A DNA stretch of 64,000 bases from Balanoglossus misakiensis (taxonomy: Eukaryota > Hemichordata): positions 10,726,001 through 10,790,000 of the forward strand of contig CM082580.2 of NCBI GenBank assembly GCA_040954595.2, read 5' to 3'. Each line of letters opens with the position of its first letter. Position 1 is the first letter of the stretch. Shown here one piece after another: positions 29,015 to 40,600 of the stretch. The notes beneath the pieces are model-generated. The model had not been told where the DNA came from and did no database searches. It saw only the letters and a program-made list of their open reading frames with translations. Position numbers and translations under genes: made by a program.

Positions 29015-29022
29015 TATTTAAG
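29015..29022 (+). promoter_or_regulatory. TATA-like box of peroxidase gene D
   Basis: TATTTAAG lies about 30 bp before the gene D start codon, so the 5' UTR would be only a few bases long if it is used. Confidence 0.5.
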
Positions 29023-29051
29023 CCGAACGAAGTTGATGTTAACACAGAGTC

Positions 29052-30314
29052 ATGGCGTTCAAGTTTGGGACCTTCGTGGTCCTCACACTGGTCGCCTTGG
29101 GCTTCGGCCCCATGGCAACCAGCGCAAAGAAACGACGCTGTGACGCGACGGAACGGTCCCTCTATGACTACAGCGGAACATCGTTACAGTCAGGGCTGAC
29201 CGAATCACTTCAACAGTTTCGAGGGAAGACTCTCTTGATCGTCCCAACGTCGACTTACTGAGGTATAAAAGGCTTTGTTGAAAACTTCCTTATCCTAAAG
29301 GTATCGTGAAAACTTGATACCTTAGAGTCAGCATGAATTTTTCAATCGCTCTGCTAATTTCATCATTTACTTGTTCCTCCCCCCCCCCCTCTCTCTCTCT
29401 CTCTCTGTCTCTCCGTCTCTCTCTCCGCCTCTTTCTGCTCTTCTCTCTGTAGGGTTCACCTTTCAGTATGTCCAACTGAATGCACTTGTTGAAGAATTCG
29501 CAGATCGCAACTTCACCGTCATAGCGTACCCGACTAATCAATTCGGTAAATGTTTATCACATTATCAGATAACACAGTTTCTTCCATGTTGTGTTTTGAA
29601 ACCAACAATTGAATTCTTCCGGACGCAAATGCAATTGGCAACGAAGCTTTACACATTATCAGACATCATACAGGTTGTTTTAAACCGGAAGGGTCGACTG
29701 ACTTGAAATTGCGTCTAGTGTGCTTGTCTCACAATGTGGGTTGTGGAAAATACATGTACAGGGTGAATCTTGAGACACATGCTTACATAACTTTGTCTGT
29801 ACGCCCTTCAGGAAAACAAGAACCAGGTAGAGACAGTGAGATCTTGAATGGGCTCAAGTATGTGAGACCAGGCAACAATTTCGAGCCGAATTTCACGGTC
29901 ATGCAGAAGGGTGACGTCAACGGGTTCTATGCGCAAGAAATCTGGAAATTTCTCAGGGTAAAAATAATCCATTGATAGTTTCTTAATAGTTCTGCTTAGT
30001 TTATAACCACGCGAAAGCCTTCTATGCATGGACCCTTGAGTATAGGGTCTGTGGTCCTTCTGAGAAAACATTTTGTTGATTTCCTACAGGAGACTTGCCC
30101 TTCTCCCGAGGACAGAATCGGATACAGTCGTAGCATGTTCTGGGATCCAATCGACAGCAACGACGTCCGATGGACCTTCATGGAGCGTTTCATCGTCGAC
30201 GCTGAGGGCAAACCGTACATGCGCATGAATGATCGCCGCAACCCGTACGCAGCCGGTGGTCTCAGAGACGACATCCTGCAATACTTGACAGACGGCCACA
30301 TCGATGAAGAATAG
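29052..30314 (+). CDS. GPX3-like: Secreted selenocysteine glutathione peroxidase D (GPX3-like)
   Basis: Exons: 29052-29262, 29453-29545, 29812-29957, 30090-30314 (675 nt, 224 residues). The Sec codon TGA is at 29259-29261 (U70). The signal peptide begins [19 protein letters not shown]. This is the most diverged copy near the active site. After Sec it reads U-GFTFQY instead of U-GLTHQY, and the block PCNQF is PTNQF, so its Cys is lost; the catalytic Gln (Q100) stays. The tetrad is U70, Q100, W178, with Thr179 instead of Asn. The interface loop [21 protein letters not shown] is present. Exon 4 begins [11 protein letters not shown], as in sister gene C. The intron 1 acceptor again follows a CT-rich microsatellite. 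A SECIS is present downstream. This is the last member of the cluster; nothing beyond it resembles a peroxidase. Confidence 0.94.
29383..29450 (+). repeat. CT-rich microsatellite at the gene D exon 2 acceptor
   Basis: A C-run followed by CTCT, TCTG and TCCG units ends at the TGTAG acceptor of exon 2 of gene D. Confidence 0.8.
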
Positions 30315-30404
30315 CGCCGCCACAGGATACTTTTTCTGGATACAAGTTGATGTACAACTGCACTTCTCAGATTCTTCACTGTGTATCTCTCAGTTTATTG
30401 TTAC

Positions 30405-30538
30405 CATGGCAACAATTTTCATGACGGGCTGGCAGTAAACCATATCTGTGGTGTGCCTTCCCTGATCTTGCATTGTCATAGTTACGAAATGTTTAGTGCA
30501 TTCCGTTTTGTAACCAACCAGTGTCCATTGTTACCATG
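30405..30538 (+). promoter_or_regulatory. SECIS element and associated hairpin of gene D
   Basis: SECIS core: ATGA at 30421-30424 and TGAT at 30463-30466. Helix II has GGG/CCC and GGCA/TGCC, the apical AA lies in GTAAACC, and there is an ACCA/TGGT mini-helix. The second hairpin is at 30481-30514. Its one arm change from A to G (CGTTTTGTAAC) converts a U-A pair to U-G and keeps the stem. The enclosing helix pairs 30405-30416 with 30527-30538 with one mismatch. Confidence 0.9.
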
Positions 30539-30545
30539 ACAAAGC

Positions 30546-30551
30546 AATAAA
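30546..30551 (+). terminator. Gene D polyadenylation signal
   Basis: AATAAA shortly after the SECIS module, as in the other three genes. Confidence 0.7.
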
Positions 30552-30726
30552 CTTTTACATACACAATTAGTCTGACAGTGATCCTTATGCGTGTTTGTTT
30601 TCAATAATTGAAAAGATCTACAAAATAATGACAACAGTCGTTATCTATTACGATATTCTTTACAGACAAAAAATGACAAAATCTAGAGCACTACAATATG
30701 ATATATGTTTACAAAACTATGTCGTC

Positions 30727-30794
<68 letters not shown>

Positions 30795-31621
30795 ATCATT
30801 CGGTAAGACTAATAGAACAAATGAAATCTGCACTTGTACAAGCTTAGCATGGCCCGTATCTTTCAAAATACAACTGTGTACAAAACTCGTATCAAACATT
30901 TTCTTAAGATTGTTCTATTCTACAGTGTACATTTAAATTACCAGATGTGTTGAGGTTTTTCTCACAAAGTAAATGAGCAATATTTTAAATTCTTCTATAA
31001 TGAATGTACCGTTACGTAGGAATGTGCATGATACATCTGGTGTATATCTATCCGATCATATGTTAGAAGAGTACCCGTTCTGCGCAGGTCAAATTTGACA
31101 CTGAACGTGACGTAATCGAGGAAAATAAAAAAAACACTAATACATCACACATTTCATGCAATGTAAAAAGGAACCAACTCTTCCGGAATCATTAGCAGTA
31201 ACAAAATAGCCACGCCCATCAACTTGACGTCACTAATACGGGAATGTGATACAGGAGATAATAGTCTAATTAGGCAGGTGTACAGCTAAATACACGTGTT
31301 TACTGAATATCACTTCAAAGGCGTCGACACTAATGGCGAACACGTATCTGCCATACTCAACTGAGGTGACAGACATAATATAAAACTACAAGCATTATTT
31401 AAAGAAACACACAGAACTATTGGTTTGCATAGGACTCAATCCCCGAAAATTAAGATGTTTTTTTGCATATGGCTATATAACGACGATGATCAGGTAGAAT
31501 CTCCACTACCAGAAACTAAATCCTGCCACTATTTACAATTAAAGTCTTATGTCATATGAAACTTTAAACGTTGCAACTATTTACAAACGAAGGCGAATCG
31601 GCGCACAAATAGTCATTTCTG
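30552..31621. other. Convergent spacer between gene D and the GFR-like gene
   Basis: Holds a 60-bp (CT)n microsatellite at 30731-30791 and otherwise nothing recognisable. It includes the 3' flank of the GFR-alpha-like gene, for which no clean AATAAA was identified. Confidence 0.4.
30731..30791. repeat. (CT)n microsatellite
   Basis: Uninterrupted CT dinucleotides over about 60 bp downstream of gene D, not next to any exon. Confidence 0.95.
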
Positions 31622-34600
31622 TCAATACGTACCGAGCGAATACAACAAGATGAAAAGGTAAAAATAAGAATACCCATGGTTACCATTGCGAAGGCAAAGT
31701 CCAGACTCTGATGACGTCTGGTGCCCGCGTTCACTGACAGTTGCCACTTTCAACACGGACAGTGTGACGTCAGTCGCGATGCATAGCGCCCTTCCATTGA
31801 TCAGCTGGCTGAGCATGACCAGCTGGGTATCGCATTCCGCCACCTGTGGATTGAACGGAGAGCAACATGTACACGGCCGGATCTGAATGGGAAATCCTGC
31901 TACATGCTAAAGTGATGCATATTTATGGTGTCTTAGTCCTTCTGGTAGACAGCCGTAGTCCTATGAGTTTACCATACATGGCCAGTCAATACGTGAAACG
32001 CAAAGCAAGTATGTCGATCACATACATGTCGGAATGACAGAAAGTGATTTGACTCTGAAAGGGCGGATCATCTCAAGATATAACGGGCTATTCAAACCTT
32101 TTGCTCTGAGACATCATCCGAGAGAGTTGCCAAGAAAACGCCATCAGCGTGTTCGCGAAAATTCAACGTACAGGCAGAGTTCTGACAGAAGTAAAATAAA
32201 ATCAGTACGTCAGCAGTTTTTAGGACATATCTCTAACAGGGTAACATACCCTGAAAAACAAGCCCTTTTAGGGTTACACCATCTCCTGGGCAGAAACAAA
32301 TTGTGATATTACCCTCGTTGTCATGTTGTATTACTAAAGTATAGACCCGTATATGGATTACAGTCATTTACAGACCTAAATTCTCGCAGGTCAGTGGCCA
32401 TGTGCCAGAAATAGGCCTATGAGAAGAAAACTCGCCGGAGACAAAATGGCGACTGCACTAACATAGGGGCCTACCTGTGACTTTTCACTGATCAACGTTT
32501 CCAATTTATTGCGAACCACACTTTCTGTTAAAGTAGTGTTAATATAACTTCGAATTAGATTTTCTTCTTGTTGGCTATATCCTATGCTTATTTGAGGTCG
32601 CTCTGTTCAAGAAAAGAGAACAAATCGTTGCCAATTACAAACTCAGTATATACATGTACATGTAGGCCTAAGTGCTTCTGGATGTTTTACGCAATCTGTG
32701 CATGTCAACGTCCCTTGATTCACAAAATAACATTTCATACACTTTCTTAAATTTAAGATCCACAGACTCTGAGACCATGCGTTCATTTACTCACCGTTGT
32801 GTAAATTATTCTCAGTGCGTGGAGTCCGCACCATGGAACATATAACATCACCAGCAAAACAAACACAGTTTCCACCATTCTCGTGACGGAAGACGTAATT
32901 ATGCACTGCAATAGAGAAACGTTGTACATTTGTATTAACAATTGAAAGTTACCAGAAACCGAGAATTCCGGGTTGTATTGGTCAGTTAATTGATTATTTT
33001 ATTACTGTGTGTATTTTTTGGCATTTTGAAAAATTCTAACGCGCCGCCGCTTACCATATTTCTTTCCACTGTAAATACATGTGGCGGAACTGTCAACGCA
33101 AGGAAGGTTGATACAGTGCGTCAGATCACCTGATCTTGAACAGCGGCATACCCTTGAACACCCCTCCTGGTCCGATGGAATCTGCAAGACCAGAACGGTG
33201 ACTGTGATGGCGTCACTCAAATGCGACTGTAAGTTTTACATCTACCTATTTTGCCGATACCATAGCAGTTCTCTCACCAAAGACATTGCACCAAAGACAC
33301 TTAGCAAGAGCTCCCTCGATCACGTACAACTGTTCAATTGAATATGGCGTTCACGTTGCAGTTTGCGGTACACGGCGCAGACAAGCTTCCACAAGGATTA
33401 CTGATTTGCAGTGTTCACACATGACGTACAAAATCTGTGCCGCTACGCCCCATTTCACCCATTTAGCATCAGGGAATTTAAAATCAAAACAAGGGTCCTC
33501 AAAAACAGCTATACTTTCCAATCTTCTTGTGACTCAACGTGGTCAGTCTTACAGACAGGAAAGACTCGCCTTGTATTCATGTACAAGGTGAGAGGCGTGA
33601 GGTATCTGAAGTCTAGAAACACTTCATTTACAAGGAACCCATTACTGAGAGTGACCCTAAGCAAGACATGACACAATTATTTCGTCGTCTTCAGTACATC
33701 ACTCGACACCATTCAAGCGTCAAAACGGGGCATTAGCTGACATTAGGGCCTATCTTTCGCGATCTCGCCTGTAAAAAAATCTTCTTAATGTCACGAAGCC
33801 GTACCTCGCCGTTCAGACTGATTAAACCGTGACAAATTAGTGTCGAGCTTCAGAGATATGAAAGAGCAAGTAGGGCGACAGGCACACTACAGATTAATGT
33901 TTTTTTTTTCTACTTCTGAGTAGCCGTGCTGCATGACGAAGTTATTATCAAAATACATTCTATGCAGACATTCGTTGACAAATTATACTACTTATAGCCT
34001 ACCTGAAAGTCCTCATAAAGTTTAAAATTATGTCTGACTGTGTCTGTATGCTTTTCATGGTCTGATTGCGATAAATAATTCACAACACGACACGACACGA
34101 CACCGATGAAAGACGACGGTACTCACGCGTATGCTGTTCCCAGAGTTGACAATTAACGGTGCTTCCTGTGTGCCTAGTGATACTTGACATTCTGAGTAAG
34201 AAAATTGAAATAAGGATGTAATGAAATATTTTTTACGATTTCGATACACTTAACCATAGACTCTGAGGTGCTGTATACAAGCTTACGGTTGGTTGAATCT
34301 CCGCTTCTTACTTTTCCGAGTTTGATAGGCTTACCTCTGCGTGTTACGTGGGCAGATGCAGTGAGAGGTCTGGGGGTTGAAACAATTTGGTTCGAGTAGA
34401 ACGCCATGGCCGACTTCGCTGCAAAAAAAACGCAAAACGTCATGAATAGGGAATGAGTGTGGTGAAAATACCGCCAAAGGAACGTCACGACATACACATC
34501 TATTTGCAGTAAAAATTTAAGTGTCCATTACCAAGGAGATTAAGGCAGTCTTGGGACTTCTCTAAGCAATTTTTTAGGGTTCTAGCGTCCACTTGTTATG

Positions 34601-37600
34601 GGTGCGGCGGGTTTTTGCTTTTCTGCACGCTTCCATTATAACAAGGGATTTTGCCATAAAACATTATCATTTTAGCAACAGAAAAACCCTCTGCAATAAC
34701 TTGCAATCATCAGTTAGGTAGGGTGCGTACTCAAATTAACACTGATGGCCTTTTTCGTGATTTTACATTCAGACGAACTTGAAGTATCTCGTATAAACGG
34801 ATGCCCCTACTCAAATTTTAGTTTAACTCCTAGGGGAGGACCGGCAAATTTTAGCGTGAGGGGAATAGCCTCATCTTAGCTAAGAACTATACCTTTTCCG
34901 GCTCTGCCAAAGTCATATTCACGAACTCGTAAATGCTACAGGTACATGTAGGTCACAAACACTTGCCAATTTATTAACCATGTGTGTATAGCTTAGAAAT
35001 CTCACGGGCCCTTTCATTTTAGAATTTTCAGCGCCAGTAAGTAGGGCCTCCAGAGTAATGCTTTCGAGTATTTCATATTAATAGCTTTGGGATGCAATGG
35101 TTGGACTCACTCTTTTATTTGCGTAGTGAGACGACCTGTTCGATCCAACCAATGCGTAATTTTCTTATTCTCTCGAGCAATGCCAGTGTTTACGGAGTCT
35201 ATATAATTTTTTCATTGACTGTATGATATTTGAGTGGCTTCATCAAGTTCGTGTTCAATGTTCGTGGTAGCTGAAATACGCATGCATGCGTCTACAGTCA
35301 AGGGAATACTAACTCGGTGCCTTGGGACGATACACGGGTTTCTTTAGCTCTAGGTAAAATGTGTGTGCCCACATTGCACTATCTAGTCCGGGAAGTTTAG
35401 TTATGTCCTGTTTTCTATCAATATATCATTTCATTCCATTTCATTCATTTATGTTAATTAGCGCTCAACATAACGAATTATCTTCCGTGTTAAAAACACT
35501 TGGACAAATTCGCTAATCTGCCTTGACCTTGACCGAGTTTGACTGACATGTTTTAATGAAGACACACACAAGCCCGGCACACTGATTTGTATACGTTTTA
35601 ATTGCATTTTTAATCTTTCCACTTGAAACATCAGAACTTGTTGACTGCAACGTGACACTGAATTACGAGGACAATTATCACAAAAAATGAATATTATTTT
35701 TTATTATTAATAGCCATTTCACACAATGGCTATCATTATCAATTTTAGACAGAATAGATGAGACAATATCGATTTCTCTTTTTCCAGAAGGGTGTTATTT
35801 TAAAACATAAACCCCATGTTTGGTGGTGAAACTGTTCATGACTTATAGATCAGTCACAAGGAACGCACCAAAAGAAAAACAATTTAAATCGTGTGTTTTT
35901 TCTGCTTCCGGTTAATATTCTACGGGTTCTTCACGGCGATGGCATCGCCTTTAAAGCTGCGTTTGCCTTGAGAAACGAAACAAGAGAAAACAGTAAAGTA
36001 TACCAGACAACGACTAAGAATTATCGAAGGTATCATCTCAGATAGACGCAGAAGTTCAAGAAAGCATTTTTTTCGTTTTGGGGAGGGGTTTGTATTGACT
36101 TCAGTTCAATCAGTGAACCGTCATTCCAGCGCTTACAATCAAACAATCACTGTGACTTTGTACTTCACAAGATCAGGCCGTTTGTCAGTCAGTAGTGATT
36201 ACTCTGTTGTACAATCTTTTTCTGTTATAAATGAGATGCTTAGTCCGTTTTGCCTAATGTGCAATAATGTATTGCTTTCCCGTGTTCCTTGGGGGCGCTG
36301 GGTGGATCCCCTGCGGCATTGCGAATTCATCGACAGCACAACGGCACATGCATGCAGAAAGCACCGTGTGTCGCATCTCGACACATTGCCATGGCAACAT
36401 CACTTCTTTGATCGTTGTCAGGGCTGACGTTGTTACGTAAGCCAATTTGTTTTGATCGGGATTGCATTTGAGAGTTAAAGAGTCGATTGGGATGAAATCT
36501 GGGCGGTTTAGTCAGTTAACCTATACAAAGTTAACTGTGTTTGAGTATACGGAACCCGACTATTGACCAATGATAGACTAATTTCGTGATGCTTTGAAAA
36601 CATGGCGGACCCAGAAAATTCGTCTCCAAAGATGACAAGACCCATACTAACCAACACAGTGATTGTCGAAGAAAATATTTTGAAATTCTAGACACTGTTG
36701 CATACGGCCAACGTCTCCACCGCAAGTGCAGCTCATGGCGATAACCGTTCCCATGGTACCCACATAGGCAGCTCTGCACGCGCTGTAGCTTCCAAGGCAA
36801 CCCGTCTCGGAAGTGACGTCTACGCGGCATTGCTGGATGAAATTCTGGTAACTGAGTCTGGAATGCACAAAGAAAACAGTGTCAACATCGATTGCAGCAT
36901 ACAGGAAGCCAAAGCGTGATGTATACATTTATTTTGTGAAACTACGCTGTGTCACTACATAGCTGTAAACCCTTGAGTTCCGATGATTTTCATAATTATA
37001 ATAACACGTCTTTATGTCTTCTATTTACAAATAAACAAATAAAAAATATTAATGTCTGTCTGTCTGTCTGTCTGTTTCACAACAGAATCTAAACACACGT
37101 GTACGTTAACAAGTCCAATAATAGGAGAAAAACCTTTGAATATATTCGACCATTTGATTATTTTAATTTCGCTCAACGGAAGTACCAAGCGGAATAACCA
37201 TCCCCGGTGGCGTTATGAGCTTTGACAGCGAGCGAGCGAGCCGCTCAGTGATGTTCTTCGTTGTGCAGACCGTAGAACACACAAACCACAATCTCTTTAG
37301 CAGAGGAAATTAGGTCATCGAGACTCGACGGCGTGGCCCGGAGGAACATTTCCCAGTTACGACTGTAAAACTACCTTGACAGGTAATCTGTCTGTTGGCC
37401 ATGTGCGTTAATGAAAGGTACACACTCTGTAACTGATCCGACCTACGCGTGTTTGATTATTCTCTCCACTGTGGAAAGCCTGTCGTGTTTGGCTCTCGAC
37501 AAACATATTTCATGCCGTATTTGTCCCGTCCCACGGGATCAATTTTATACACGAGATGTTGCTGAGAGTTGGTAGGGACGAAAAACACCGGCAACGTTGT

Positions 37601-40600
37601 TTTTCCGCTTCGGCTATTTTCTTCAGATTGTATATTAAATCGCTACTTGACCAATCTCCATAACTTGGTCGTTTTCCTCACTCTTGCAATGAACCACCCG
37701 TTTTTAACGATACCGCCTACCTTTGAACTGTTTTTAAATTCAGGCATTTTGTTGTTTACTAGTTTTTTTATTATATAGTTGTTGTTTTAATATTAACTTC
37801 GACGTTAATTTTCTGGTGATAAATCAGAGGGCCATTGCTATAAATTATATTCTGCAGACCAAAAACGTCCACCTGTCTTAGTCCTAGGTATACTGCTTGT
37901 GCTAGTGTCCGAATTGGTAATGGAAATCTGGGATCCAGAACTGAGAAAAGATTACTGTATGTTTTGAGTTGGGGGTGGGTCTGGTGTAACAGCGTGAGGG
38001 TATAGGCCACCCTCCAAGACAACAGGCACCCCTTTGCATGGATATAAGCAGAGAAGGGTGCCTTACCTACACCTGCTGTCTCGGTTGCAGCGAGAAACCA
38101 GGTCCAGACAATACGGCATCGGTTGTTCTTCGTGGGAGCATTGCGGGTTCAACCCTTCGCGCAGAGCGATGCACCGCTCGTCGTCCTGCTGGCAGTTGCA
38201 GAAGACCAAGGAGTGGGTCAAGTGAGCGGGAACGGTGGCAAAGAACGCCGATATCGACGTCAGGCACTCGTCCTTCCGGCAGGCGCCCGTTATCTGGTCC
38301 GGCAAACACCTCTCGATGTACTCAGCCAAGTAGATGCGACACGTCTCGTCGAAATTGCACTGACTCAGGGCTTCTATGCAAGTACTTTCTGAAAGAAGCA
38401 ACAGATTGGCGACATGCATGTCACGTCATTTGAAACCATCAAAGTCCGTCCCGGCCTACATACGCAAATTCGTGTCTCGTTCGTTTAAGGGCTTCCGGCT
38501 GGGACAATTTTGAGATTTACTCATGTGAATTAACCGCAGAGGGTTTTCTTTCACTCATTAGTAAGATGACATAGCAGGCGATTCGTCGGTCACAGTTTTC
38601 AAAGCGTCTTCCACCCATGACGTCATGGCATTGTGGCGTTCAAAAAGCAATTTACCCACGTTCTCAGCCTGGAGTGAGGACGCGATGACTTCACTGTGAT
38701 GGTGACGTCAGGATTTCAATTCGACGACAGGTGTTGTACAATCTTACTCACCTCCACCATTGTAACCACCCGTCGGTGCGTGTATCAGATCCGACGAACC
38801 TTTGGCAGCCGCAATCGCTGAAACGAAACCCACAGCGTGCTATACTTTACTATCAATTATACATTTACCGAAAACAGTGTCGAAGAGTTCGCAACGTTTA
38901 CATCGGTATCAAAGAATTATGTTCCTTGGGAAGAAATATGCCAGCGTTGAAATTGCACATCTGACTGCCATTAAGATTACGCTATACTTTGCTATTCCGG
39001 TTAATCGCATCGTGACTGTCGCTGGATAGTTTCGACGACGACGTCTGACGTCATGCCGCGTTTTAACTTATAACGATTCTGATCCAATTGCCCGTGTCTA
39101 TATGGACATGGTTGCCTCCTAGGGCGCCACGTTAAAAGCCAACTTACCGGGGAGCGTCACTGTTCCTGTGGGCTTGTCCTCCACTGACCAGAAGAAAATC
39201 AAACGTGAAAACAGTTTAAAATGTTGTTTGTGAAAAAATAACCTGTGATGTCACACAATGGCGCCTACTGATTTCTGTTTGCTCCTAATACTTTGCATGT
39301 CTATATAGCAGCATTCCCATTGTACACCTGTTTCAAGAGTAAATTAGTAGGAAACTGACCAATCAAATCAACATGGCTGCATACTAAATCGATATTACTC
39401 ATGACGTAACCACCACCTTTTCAATGCCCTACTTCACTGTGTCAGGTCAAATGTCAAACACCTTCAAAACCACAGAAAAGATGCTAGACAAGATATGTTG
39501 CGATGTCTGTCTGGACCATATGGACATGACAGTCGACATTTCAAACATCAACAATTGGAACATCATCTTGAGGCTTGTGTGGTAGTATGTATGCTAATTT
39601 TGTGCAGGGATATTAAAAGGGGGCATCCATGACCTGTCTGTTGGCGGTCTATATGAGTTCCACCAAACGCCCTTTGTAAAAGCCAACAAACCACACTCCG
39701 CCTTGCGTTCACCAGTTCCCCGTCCGTCCCAAACCAGATCAGTCACTTACCACTACACGGGTTTTCGTACAGCTTTTTAAAAAATCGTCGGCATTTCCTT
39801 TCTCTCGCCATTCCTTCGTAACACTGACAGTTTCCCAAAATTGTGGAGTTTAAATATCGCACAGCTTGACGACAATTTTCTCTTGATGGAGAAACGCAGC
39901 CCGATTTTCGCGTTTCGCATTTCGACATGAAATTTGTGAAGAACACAGAACAATATGGCTGCTGCAAGCATGCCGTCCTGGCCGAGTTACAGTCATGCGC
40001 ACGTTCATTATTTAAGATTACGGTTTTTTCAGTACCTTCATCGTTTGGTGACAATTCTAAAAGAAAAAGAACAGGAGATATGTGAGTTCGATGGGTGTCA
40101 GCAAAGACATTTGATGCAAAGGATGGCTAGGAAAGGATTATCAGTTCGCAAGTATATTTTAGCTATAAACGTGTACCTACCGGGATCTGACATGTCTTGT
40201 GGCTTAGAAGATGTGTATTTGTCAAGCGGCGTTGTTTTTATATGACCACCTGTTAATAAACAACAACAAAAACACGTTAAATATATTTGTGAAATAAAGA
40301 TACTTTCAAGCACTTTTTCCCCTGTTGTACTTTTGTTGCAGTCGAAACCTTTTGGATTTACACAAGAATATGACTTTCTATTGTCACTCACCCTGTTGTA
40401 GACAAGGGTGATTGTACAGCAATCTGTAGATATCATCGCACTCGGCGAAATTTGGTGCTTCGCCATCGCACGAACAGTTTTGGAAAGCCTGTTGCGATGT
40501 TAATGTTTGATGGGCCGCTTGACAGGTCGCTATGTCAGTTATTGTGCATTCTCTCACTGTAAAAAAGACAGAAACACATCAGAGCTTTGTGTGTGTGTGT

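Noticed and set aside
38123-38392. Open frames on both strands opposite GFR domain 3
   Set aside because: Shadows of the real minus-strand exon 38067-38388.
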